DNA from: Trichostrongylus colubriformis
Taxonomy: Eukaryota > Nematoda > Chromadorea > Rhabditida > Trichostrongylidae
Reading direction: 5' to 3'
DNA: 64,000 nucleotides
Assembly (NCBI GenBank): GCA_963978905.1
Contig: OZ022256.1
Coordinates: 25,879,426 to 25,943,425 of the forward strand
The notes under the pieces were generated by a model, which was given only the letters and a program-made list of their open reading frames with translations, did no database searches and was not told where the DNA came from. How positions within the stretch are numbered: the stretch's first letter is position 1; each line of letters opens with the position of its first letter. Both the position numbers and the translations under genes were made by a program. Positions 10,701-22,700 of the stretch are shown here, in pieces.

Positions 10701-13700
10701 TGCTTCTCTGTAAGATTCAGCAACAACTGAGGTAAAAAGCTACGATATCGATGTTTCAGCTGACAAGGGAGGGTCATCAGGTCAGTCCGGCCTTTTGCGA
10801 TGGGATGTATACCACTGTACTCGTCTTGGACGAGAAACTCAAATCTGCCTTCCAAATTTGCGAAACGATTCTGTGAGCAAAGTTATGAAGGGTAGTCTCC
10901 CGACATGGTCGACTCTCTCTCTCTCTCGCATGTTCGCATGAGTGGATGTGGAATGCTAGCACAGCAAGGTGAGTTGTGGTGTACTGGATACGATGGTTGT
11001 TTCACAGGAGATGGGTCGCAGGTTCGGATCCTTTGTGCGACTGCTCCTTTGCTTTTTCTCCCTTCAGCTCATATGAACCCAGAAAGTGCGTATTAGTAAG
11101 TATTTGAAAGGTTTACCTCTTCATTCAACATCAAGAGGGGACAAAATTTCACGTTTCCTGATTTATGCATTTTTTCAAGACTTTCATTTATAGAGGGCAT
11201 ATGGTGAATAGGAGATACAAGAATATTTGAAAACAAGTAATTTACGAACACATATGGTATTCCTGCACAAAGTGGGCGAAACAGTACAATTTCTCACAGT
11301 GTGCACAACGAATAAAGAAAAAATTTCCACACACACAGCAGTCGGAGCCCTCAACCACTTCAGATGGGAAACAATATTGAAGAGGTGTTTCATATTCGCC
11401 AGGGTGTGCACTAAAATATCCCGCCGCATACCAGGAATAAGATTAGAAATTTTTAAATTTGGGCGAACAAAACTGAGAATAAACTAAAGACAAAAGGCGG
11501 AGGATAGAGTCTCGGTTGTGCAGTGAAAAATTTACATCATGTGCAATTACATAGGAAGTGAAGCGCTTGTACATCGACTTAAATGGCAGGAAAAAATATA
11601 CATCTAAAGGTTGAATCATGCTTGTTGCACCTGCAGGTATGTTAAGGACCTTCACCTGCTTATTTGATGGTATGACCGATTGAATAGACTCGTGATCTTT
11701 AAAAGCGCTCCACGAATCCATGTCTCCATCGGGAACTGGCAACATACCTTATCGTTTCCCACTTGCACATCACCAAAATCGATACTCCCTCGTGATACAC
11801 TTGCCAGTCTACGGCACTCGGCGTCCTCTGGACTCCATGATGGGTCTTCCTCATCTTCTTCGAAGCATGGCTCCTCGTCAGACTCAATTATTACGTTGTC
11901 GAGTGCAGCTTCCCGCAAAATAAACGAGAACTTTTCGATAACTTTTTGTTCCTTCCGAGAAGGCAGACGTCTCACTTCACAGGAACCGAAGTCCTTCAAC
12001 AAGTACGCCAACACTAGCTTTGGGCAGAACATTGGGATTGAGTATGAGAGAAACTACTGTTTTTCTCTGCTAGACAACGCTACGTCACCTTATACCACAT
12101 ACTTATCAGTACAACTGTACGCTCTGTTCAAGTCTACAGGATATAACGTACCACATGCCCTCTATAAATGAAAGTCTTGAAAAAATGCATAAATCAGGAA
12201 ACGTGAGATTTTGTCCCCTCTTGATCTTGAATGAAGAGGTAAACCTTTCAAATACTTACTAATACGCACTTTCTGGGTTCATATGAGCTGAAGGGAGAAA
12301 AAGCAAAAGAGCAGTCGCACAAAGGATCCGAACCTGCGACCCATCTCCTGTGAAACAACCATCGCATCCCGTACACCACAACTCACCTTGCTGTGCTAAC
12401 ATTCCACGTCCACTCATGCGAACATGCGAGAGAGAGAGAGAGTCGACCATGTCGGGAGACTACCCTTCATAACTTTGCTCACAGAATCGTTTCGCAAATT
12501 TGGAAGGCAGATTTGAGTTTCTCGTCCCAAGACGAGTACAGTGGTATACATCCCATCGCAAAAGGCCGGACTGACCTGATGACCCTCCCTTGTGAGAGCT
12601 GCTGGTAAAATACCTCGGTAGCGAGGATAAACTTGTCTGGGTGTCGATTGTGTGTGGTCGTCAATACTGAGGCCGGTATTAGACCATCGAGATACCAATG
12701 TATGGCTACTCCATCCACATATTTGGCTGCTTCGCTGTCGTTGAAAATCTAGAACACATAGGTGCAACGGTGAAGGCAATGTATTTACAGGATGCGGTAA
12801 AAGTATTGTCCACATAGCAAATTCTTACCATTTCAACTAAGAAGAAGGTTTCAAAAGGCATTTTGCTTTAGGTATAGATGATGAACAGACATTTCATAAT
12901 AAGTCCCTAAGATTGCCTTTGGTCGTGCACACTGCCGAAGACGGCGAGGGAGAGCGTATGCCGTCGGACGCAGGTGACCGTCGTACAGAACATCCCAAAC
13001 CTTCGCAACAGTAAACTTCAGAGAGTCGAATAAATTGATAGGAGACGTACTGGCTTCGCCCTCCTTAAGAAGCAATGTTGAGCGGGTTTGTTTGGGTCAT
13101 TGATGCGACTGGATAAGTCTGAGAAGGTCGTGTGGTTTCATGGAGAATGCTGTTGCCGCAATCACGCCTCATAGATCGGTCTGCTTCCAGGTAGAGGTCA
13201 TGCGACTTCTGTCCGAAGTGAGGTAGTATTCAAGAGTGTGCGTGTCCCTAATGAGTTGGCTATGATGATTGGTTTCAACCGAGTATCGTCGAATTTTCGG
13301 AATCTGCGCGGCACCGTCTCAAGGCAACCTTCCTCCAGATTGCTCGAATGTGAGTTGCTCGACTATTCTTTTTAGTCATCTTGAAGCGCCAACCCTGCGC
13401 TTCTCCTTACAACTCAATTGCTGCTTTTAAGGCAAATTCTATGTGCGAGATTATGCAATGATTTGTGGGGCGACCCACAAACATCCCATGCTTGGCCCCC
13501 CGCTTTTCCAGAGCCAAAGGCGGTACTGTCGAGTTCTGAGGGTGTATTATGATATGGATCTGTTTGTTGATCCCGCAGCAGTGAAACTCATGCTCATACT
13601 TCTACTTTTCCTAGTATGGCAAGAGTTCTTCATCCGGTCAGTGCTTTCGCAACACCATGTATGATATGCAACGGAATTCTTCTCTTTCCTCTCAATAGCT

Positions 13701-16700
13701 GGGCATTTATTTGTTTCATGCTGGTTTTGTTAGGCTTTGCGAGCAGTTGAACCAGTTCATGGGAGCAGTAGGAGCGGTCTTGTTCAAGATGAAGGTAGAG
13801 ATGCTAACTAGTGCTGCAGCTGAAAAGCTAAATAAAGGTAGCAAAAACCTAAAATGAAATCCCACTCTCTCCATTGGTCTATGCGTGGAGATTTCTGCCG
13901 CTTGCCACATCACTGAATATCGATTGGAGCCACGCGGATCAGCATTTTGCAGTAACAGTTGCAGTTAAAGACACCAGGAGGGGGTAATTTTGGCTTACTA
14001 TAGAACAGACGTAGTGTGGACGAGTTTGAGTGGCCGCCATTGCACAAACTTGCCAATTTGACGCCTTGGCATGGTGCCAAAAGAAGGTGGTTCTCTTATA
14101 GATTTTTTTCCCTTTTAGTTTTTACTTTGTTCTTTCTTATATTGTTTCTAGATGTACTTACAGGTCAAATAAAGTCGGGGGGGGGGGGGGGGGGAGAGGG
14201 GGGAGGGAGACGAAAAATTTCCACCCACGTCAAAGCTTCTTTCCCTTCCTAGGGTTAGGCTAAAGCAGATGAGACCTATGCTTTGACAGATGCTTTTTAG
14301 TGTGGGGGGAGGAGATATCAATTTTAGCCTAAGCCTAGTAAGGGAAAGGAGCTTCGACGTCGACGCAAAGTTGCGTCCCCCCCCCCCCTTCCCCGACTTT
14401 ATTTGACCCTTCTGAGATTTTCAGGAATAGAAATGCACAATTAAGAAGATCCATAAGTAAACAAGTAAAATATGTCAGCAGAAAACAGTCTAAAGAGGAA
14501 ATAATTCAAAAATGAGGTTACATTAGGCCGAAGACAAGCTTTTAAATGAACGAAGCGTGGCTCGGCCACGGAAGCTTGCAGTTCGGACGGAAGCGCGCCC
14601 TGGGGGCAAATAGCGCCATATGGCGCGTTTTTCAACGCCGGTTTCGTTACAAATTGTATCTACCGCACCCATAGGTTTGTTTTCAGACGCCATTGTTTTC
14701 GTAAACGTTATTCCGTCCTTGGCCCCCTCCCGGTGCCTTTAAATGACGCGGTCGATTGGGGTGCGCGTGGAAAATATATTGCAAACGAAGAACTTTCTCG
14801 ATGACACGCTCTTGAAACTGGCGCAGTTCACCCTCTTCTGCAAGTAGATCACGGTGCGACGGTGAGTCTTGACAGCGATAGGCCCCTGGCATCTGGGCCA
14901 AGAAATCTGCCGTATACCACTCGACGTGGTTTGTAGAAGTGCAGCGAGCACATACCACAAAGGCTCTTGAACACAAAAGGTCGGAGCAAGAGAGGAAGGT
15001 ACCGCACAGACCGCGTATGATGGGACACCATCCGCGACAAGACTTAATTTAGGTAAAAATGAATAGAATAGGTATGAAACACTGTCACCGCACATCTTGC
15101 ATTTATTACACTCAACTTCTAAAGTGTCTAGCCAACTGACTCGCGAACTTCGCGCGCCGCACGTCGCGAACCCAAACCCTGGCGTAGGGTACACACCCTG
15201 ACCGGTGCACTATGAAAGAGCACCGGTCAGGGTGTGTATGAAAGAGCGTATGCGATTCAAGGAAACGCAGTGTGGTACAACTCGCGTCCAAACACGCTTT
15301 CTGAAAGCTTATCATCATAGCTCTGCCGTAGTGCACTTGTGTGCGTGGTGCTATCGCTCGAGCAGCTGTGGTGGGCGAGAAAACCGTCGCGACATGGCTC
15401 GCTTGTTGCCACACCCCTTACTATACTCATTCCTTTCATTCACCACTATTCATTGCTCACACTATTTTAATATCAGCAAGGCCGCGTTCACACTTCGTGC
15501 AGCGGCATCGACAGCGCCAAAATCATGTGGCCGTTGCCGACCACGGCGGCACTGTGATGACGTGCTCCCTTTGTAGAACGCTTGACCCAACCACACGACA
15601 GTATGATGATCGTGGCGAAAGCCCAGGAATCAAATTTGAATTTGGTATGGCACTATGCCAAGATTCGAATTCGAATTCGTGGTTCCTCGCTACGCTCATA
15701 TGCATAGTTTGGTACCAGCCAAAACTCAATTACGTGGCTCTCCCCACGATCATCATATTGTAATGTGGTTGGGTCAAGCGTTTCGCAAATGGAGAGCGGC
15801 GTAGACTCATGTCGAATTTTCGCGTTGCGACTTCGCACTCGCGGTGCCATCAGCACAGCTTGCCGCGTTCGGCCGTAATTCCGCTCAGAACGCAAGGCTC
15901 TGGTACCATGGAGTTCTTTCAGGAAATAGCTGTTTATCTCACCATTATCTAAGAACAGTAGTAACTTTTGGCCCTAAAAAGACTAAATAGTAGGTAGTAA
16001 AAAAGTAAAAGAAACGATAGCATCACATGATTACAATCCTGATAAATAATTAATTTACAATCCTGATAAATAATTAATTTGGGCGTAAAACTTTGAAGGG
16101 TGTGTAGTAATGTACGCAATCACACGCGAACAAATCCGCGGCGCCCCTCGCCGCGCGCGGCTGCGCGAAAATTCGACATAAGTCTACACACCCGGCGGCG
16201 GGCACATGATTTTGACGCCGTCGCTCCCGGTGACGGCGTCAGTGCGAAAAGTTTGAACGCGGCCTGATTGACCAATACTTACCAAATTACTAGTGGCTTC
16301 AGTCACCATGCTGGATTTAATGCAAAAAAGTGGTTAGTTAGCGCAGTGTTAGTAGTTAAAGTTAAAGGATGAAGTTCTTGGCGTTAATCAATCCCTTCTC
16401 GGGATGCGCCGCACATCCTACTTCCCTTCAGAATCGTGATGGCTGGTGAAGGTGATGTGACCTATACAATGACTTGCGGTGGACAGCCGATGTACAAGTC
16501 AGTGCTTTTACCCTCTCAGACAAGTCTGGTACCAATTTGTCGACCCCGAAGGGATGAAAGGCTTGGTTGGCCTGGGCCGGCGTTGATGCGGGATCTGATC
16601 ACCGCACCATTAGAGTGGGGTGCGCGCTACCTGTCCCTACACCACCTTCGCCCTCTGTCTTAGTAGTTAGTTTTGAAATAATGGTATGCCGAACAAGACT

Positions 16701-19700
16701 CTTTTCAACGAATGCCACTTACTATGTCAGCCCAACTAGGAAGGGCAAATCTGTTGTCATCCAAAGTCATCACTTTCAACTCTTTCGTCACGTTGTTGCG
16801 TTTCAACATAGGACCAAGCGTGACCTTGACGAAATCGCTGAATGTCATCGAAATAAAAACGATTTCGGAGCAAGCTTTACCTCACCGTTGCATCGGAGCA
16901 GAGAAAAACATTGTTTGCCATTTGTAGAAAGGCAAAGCCCCAGAGGACGGCTCATTCTGGAGAGTCATACCCCAGAACGGTATGCCATGTTTGGCATATT
17001 CTTCGAAAAATCTGAAACAGGAATCCAGATGTGGATTCTAATACCTGATCTATTAGGTTGAGATTAAGTTTATTACCCTACCAAAACGTTATACTTCGGA
17101 TACCCAGAAAGGAGGAATGTTCTTATAGTGAAGGGAGGCCATGGATTTAAAAGAGGTATATGTATAGTGTGCTGACGATGATCGCTTCTGGTGATGAAAG
17201 AGGCGCTTCCATCTTCCTAACAATGTCCATGCTGACACGTCACAATTGTTGACGTCGAGTTCCTCCTACAAGCGAGCGAGCGAGCGATTATTGCGTACCA
17301 CTGTAAAGCATGTATGACAGAGATGCGCGACACCAACTATTGTTCAGCGATGCGGAGTGTCAGAAAACGCACGAGAATTCACGGGGATAATGGGTACTCA
17401 TTCCATTTTTGATTCATTGATTTTTTTCATGATTTCTGATTGATTTTTAATTCATTTCGTTCATCTCGGCGCAGTTGCGCTGCTGCGTTACTTGGCACGT
17501 CTACATCCATATTCAGTGAGCGATGGAACTTTCGCTCCAGCTTTCCTCAATACTTAATGTAGATAAATGTACTATTATACATTGGGTGGAAGTGAAATCA
17601 CAATTTCTATAAGCATCTTCAATAATTAAGTAATAACTAATAACAATTACTGTTCTACTCGTTTTGATTCGTACATACTAGGTTGTAAGGGAAGTTCTAG
17701 CAGGTTTTTCACATCCACAAGATAGATGCAAATATCAGTGCGCGTCAGCATGAATCAGCTTACGTATTGTGCTCCATAGGTAGACAAAAAGTTGCCCTTT
17801 CTGAATATATGCTCAATTCGAAATGCCAAGAGGTGTTCGAATTATTAGGGAAATTTCAAAGTACTGCTTAAAATGGCATTTTTTCTATGACTTCACTTCA
17901 CGAGTTCTTGTTTAGCCGAGTCCCAGCGAAGGTGAAATCTTGAAGAGTGGTAGCATTATCAATGTTTAGCTGCACTAGCAGAAGCTATGCAGTCAGCTAT
18001 TAAAAAAATCAAAGAAGTAGGTGTGGGTAGTGGCAGATGTGGCACGGTCCCACACTGTAGGTGAAAAACGAATTTGAATCGAAGCAGTAGAGAGAGACTC
18101 GCAGTGCAGAACTGTTGAGGAACAGCTAGAGAGCTAGAAAGGCTCTGCACCTAGGATCGAGAGAAGGGCATGGGTGTTTGAAAACGGCTCTTTTCATTGT
18201 GCATCGCGTGTTCAACTGGTCCACACCCTAGAGAAAATAGAGGATAAAACCAGTGTGCTCGATGAGGTTCGCAAGTGCGCCTATCAATCCTACTAGATCT
18301 CAGCCCGTTGTAGAAACGTTTTCGAGTTACTAGCCGTGTCATACCAGTGTGCTCGATGAGGTTCGCAAGTGCTCCAATCAAACCTATTACTATTGGGTTG
18401 AGGAATAAGTCCTTGCGGTTTTTTTCAACCCTGTTTTTCACATTGTTCCCTTCATCTCTCGACAAAGCTTATATATGTTTCGATAAGCTTTTTTGCTTTA
18501 TAAAAAAATACTATCTGTTTTCCGATACTTCCGACCTAATATTTATGAAGTTTGGAAATGAAGTAAGCTGAAGGCAAAAAATTGGCACTTGCGCACCTCA
18601 TCTTTCTCGTCTGCCATCGAGACCAAAAAATGTATGTGTATAAGTTTCGATAGAGCTTTTTCAGCTCTACAGAATGGTACTACCATTTATTAAAATCGCT
18701 CAACTTCTTGCTGTTTTTAAGACTCAGAAATGCAGTACTCAGTACAAAAGTGTGCACTTTGGTTATCTTCTCTTCCTCGCCTACCATCGAGATTGGAGAG
18801 GATGAGTACATATGCATTCGATAGAGCTTTCGTTGCTCTACAAGATGATACCACTCTTCTTTTGTATCCTCTTTCGTCACATAGTGTCAAAAATGCTCGG
18901 TTTCGTCGACTTTTAAATGACCTAAAAAATGTTAAAAATTTATTCGAACAAAAACCGTGAACACCATCTTGTAGAGCGGAAAGAGCTCTATCGAATGATA
19001 TGAAACACTCTGCCAAAAGAGATCATATTCATTATGCAATTTTGAATTGGAGAACAGGATGAAGCTTATCTCTATATGCTAAAATATGAGAGGATACAAA
19101 AGAAGAGTGATATCATCTTGTAGAGCAACAAAAGCTCTATCGAATGCATATATACACATCCTCTCCAATCTCGATGGTAGGCCAGGAAGAGAAGATAACG
19201 ACAGTGCGCTTTTTTTTTGCGAGTATTGCATTTGTGAGTCTTAAAAACAGCAAAAAGTTGAGCGATTTTAATAAATGGTAGTACCATTCTGTAGAGCTGA
19301 AAAAGCTCTATCGAATCAAATACACATACGTTTTTTGGTCTCGATGGCAGACGAGAAAGATGAGGTGCGCAAGTGCCAATTTTTTGCCTTCAGCTTACTT
19401 CATTTCCAAAACTCATAAATATTAGGTAGTCGAAGGAGTCGAAAAACAAATAGTATCATTTTATAGAGCAAAAAAAGCTATATTGAAAACATATATGAGC
19501 TTTTTTCGTAATCTTATCTTTCGTATAGATAGTGTGACACTCCCGGCTGGCTGGCTCAGCACTACCATCAGTGGCGTGTTATGCAAAGCGTGTGAAAGGG
19601 AAGGAGTGAAAGATTGGGAAGTATTTAGCTCTCGGGTTTTCCGCTATTTCGCTCTGTTCTTCTTTGCTGTTGTACAACTAGGCACCTCAACTTTCATATT

Positions 19701-22700
19701 CGGTCAGTTCACAGTTACCCCACAGTCGACCAATATTACCTTCAGCCGGTCTTTGAGGACAGCAAGTCGTGGGGCATTGTTTTGTATTTCATCTTTTTCT
19801 TTAATAATGTTACTCTGGGCTTGTGATTCAGAAGTGGTGGTAACCAGTGTGATTAGTATCTAGCGGATGGAAAAACATGAAAATGACTTACTTCACGAGA
19901 TACATAGCATAAGATTGATAATATTTGCCATTGACATCACCCATCAGTGCTCCTCCACCCTGAACATTTCTTCACATTTCTTCAATGGTATTTTGCAGAC
20001 ACATGTATCAGACGGGATAAGAGGAGAACAGAAGATTGTTGAAGAGGTTTATCAACGGCGCCTCTGTACATGGTTGTGATAACAAACGTGCAATACCTAT
20101 CAAGGATACACTACGAGCGCTGTACAAGCAAGCAAAATGTTTTGGGCCATATTAAAAGTACCTACATTCGCAATCAAGCAAAATGTTTTGGGCCATATTG
20201 AAAGTACCCACATTCGCAATCATCTGGGGACTTGTCGTGTGCATCAATGAAAGCAACGACTTCAGATGGTTAGCACGAATCCATCTGTCTACAGAGGTAT
20301 TCGAAGGCCTTGAATGTTAGTTGTGTCTTCAATCACATAACATTGGACGCTTCCGGTAAGTCACTACGCGCTATGAGAAGCCAACCAGAAATGATGGACT
20401 CGCGGATCCCACGAATTGGACTGAGATGTCTCAACTGTGGAACCAGCTAATCGAGTGTTTTTCATTGACTGGGCATCTCTCACTACTCTGACCAACCGGG
20501 CATCGAGTTTCGCTTTGAACCGACTAGAATGTGGAATCAATGCTCAAAGGATGAAGTTTGAAGATAAAGTTTTGGCGTTGATCCACCTCTTCTGGGGGAT
20601 GGGTCGCTCATTGTGGTTCCTTTCAGAATCGTAGTGGTAGGTGAATGTTTTGGACTATACAGTAACTTGCAGGGGGCAGCCGACGTATAAGTCAGGCTTT
20701 TATCCTACCAGACGAGTCTGGTACCAATTCCCCGGCGCCGGAGGGAAGGAAGGCTTGGTTGGGCTGAGTAGGCGTTTACGCGGACTTGATGCCGCACCAT
20801 GAGAGGAATCGATGCACAGTAGCACACATTGACAGGTCGAGTGAAGACAGTGAGAGATTGGTGAAAAGTCCGCTCCAATGCTACTGCACTCACTGCTGTA
20901 GGATGCTGCCACTTGTGTGCTACCCTAACATCGTAAGAGGTTTACCTTTTTTTGGGAGCTGATGCATTTGGCTGAACAGGCTAGATTTAAATCATCCAAA
21001 AAGGAGCTCACCTTCATATGGCCATTTTCTTTCATCCAACCGGGAGCGCTCCACGGTGATGCGTAAAGGAGAAGATTATGCTCAGTCAAATTCCTGGCAG
21101 ACAAAATGTACGGTATCTGAATTGTACGGTGTTATCCGAGATTCATAAGTGTCAGCATTCCTGTACTTCTACGTTCGGATCGTCGCATCCTTGGAGAAGT
21201 CCCGATCAAATCAATGGGCAAGTTTTAGAATCTGTGATTTGAAGGCACACCTCGCGAAAACTTGTGAGAGCTATCGCGTGTGTTACAGGATGTAGAGGCC
21301 CTGGTTTACCCACCTGTGAAGAAAGATGAATCAAAGCCCTTCACAACTACCAAATATAAAGCTCCCTGCCATCGGTCCTCGTACGAGTATGGGAGATTGG
21401 AAATGAGTTTTTGCTCGATGATATCGCGCAAAATGCTACGATATCAATTACTCTTCCCTGTTGAAGCTACCTTCCCTAGTAATATCGCTGCCTTATCTTG
21501 TTTTATCGCAAGTTTCCCTCTCGTCTAAGCCGGGTGTGATTCGGCTCGGTGGGCTTAACTCGGCTCAAGTCGACCAGGCCGTGCGCGGCGGGAGTATGCC
21601 GTGGCGCCGCGGAAAGGGTGCGGTCTTCACAACCATCCAAGGGTCTACCTGCGAGGACCACTTTGATTATCGCGTGGTGTGCCTTTAATCACGAAAGAAA
21701 GCGATGCCATCAAAGCTGGTAAACTGGTCTGAATCGGAGGAGGGGGAACGGTGAGGTTGTTTCTTAACGATGAGTTCAAAAGGAAGGTTGCTATAACAGA
21801 TTCAATTGAACATATCCTCTTATCCTCATCTCTCATATCGTTGTTGTAACCAGCAGAGGAAAAACTACACAATCGCTCAAGCATATCTTTAACTGAGATT
21901 GCTATGCGACAGGGACAAATCCAACCTTATATTTGTAATCCTCCTCTGCTAGCTTAAATTTCTCCATATTAAAATCGTCAGCACTCTCCGCATAACTGTA
22001 TTCTCGTGTAGAAAAATCTGTGCTTGCAATAGGTACCCTTGCGATGTTATATTCAATGCCTGAAAGAATGGTGATGATATTGTCGTAGTTTCTAAATTCA
22101 ACATTTTTGTTCCGCACCCTCAAGATTTGGAAAAAAGAAAAGTCCCGAAATTTAGAACGTAGCCAGTGTTCACTTCGCGCACCAACATCAAGTCCCAGCT
22201 GGAAACGCAGAAATTCTTTCTTTTCATTTGTTTGAGAGTGCTGCATTTGGTACCCTGCAAAATGATACAGCCAGTGAACATATTGAAGCATTCGACAACG
22301 AGGAAGCAATATAAAAGAGAAAAATGTTGGTCGTCCGCGTATCTATTCCTCCATTGCTTTGAATAGCCAAAAGCTTTGTTTACCAGGGGCTATATGAATT
22401 ATTCATAATGCTCTTTGTCCACTTGATGTCATGATTCGATCATAGTCTGTTTCAACATCATTACTCCTTCGAATTGCCTTATCCTTCTCCTAGTTCTGCT
22501 CCGGCTCACATCAGATGGCCCATTAACTTGAAAACATCAGAACATGGCATGAAAATAAGGTTTTGTTGAAGGACGAGGTTCGAAACGCACGACGAGAGAA
22601 GGATACGGACGACGCTCGGTAATCGCATGGTCCATTCTTTCGAGAACGAAACAGAAATTAGAAAGGTAACTTGATCTCACACCATGACATCTCTTTTGAC

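Larger units (their letters stand above)
10764..12592 (-). mobile_element. Tc5-like DNA transposon, 1829 bp
   Basis: Both ends start CAAGGGAGGGTCATCAGGTC and are flanked by TGA (10761-10763 and 12593-12595), a TNA target duplication as known for nematode Tc4/Tc5. The terminal inverted repeats are unusually long, about 440 bp each (10764-11204 and 12150-12592), also as in Tc5. The centre holds a broken transposase on the minus strand. Clean ends and duplication suggest fairly recent insertion. It lies inside a GBA intron in the same orientation as the gene. Confidence 0.9.
15480..16266. mobile_element. GC-rich MITE with nested insertion
   Basis: Ends GGCCGCGTTCACACTT and, at 16250-16266, the complement of GGCCGCGTTCAAACTT. 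Further paired blocks are CAAAATCATGTG (near 15517 and 16205) and TAGACTCATGTCGAATTTTC (15803) with its complement near 16157-16176. The left arm is split by another element at 15579-15781. The TIR resembles MITE family A. Confidence 0.65.

Noticed and set aside
11680..12171. 163-codon plus-strand ORF
   Set aside because: Antisense of the Tc5-type transposase remnant.
16567..17061. 164-codon plus-strand ORF
   Set aside because: It runs antisense over the phase-matched GBA exons at 16723-17011, which carry diagnostic motifs; the plus frame has none.
18462..19503. Regularly spaced hairpins as a CRISPR-like array
   Set aside because: Units between hairpins are themselves repeated and the array is palindromic, so these are not unique spacers.
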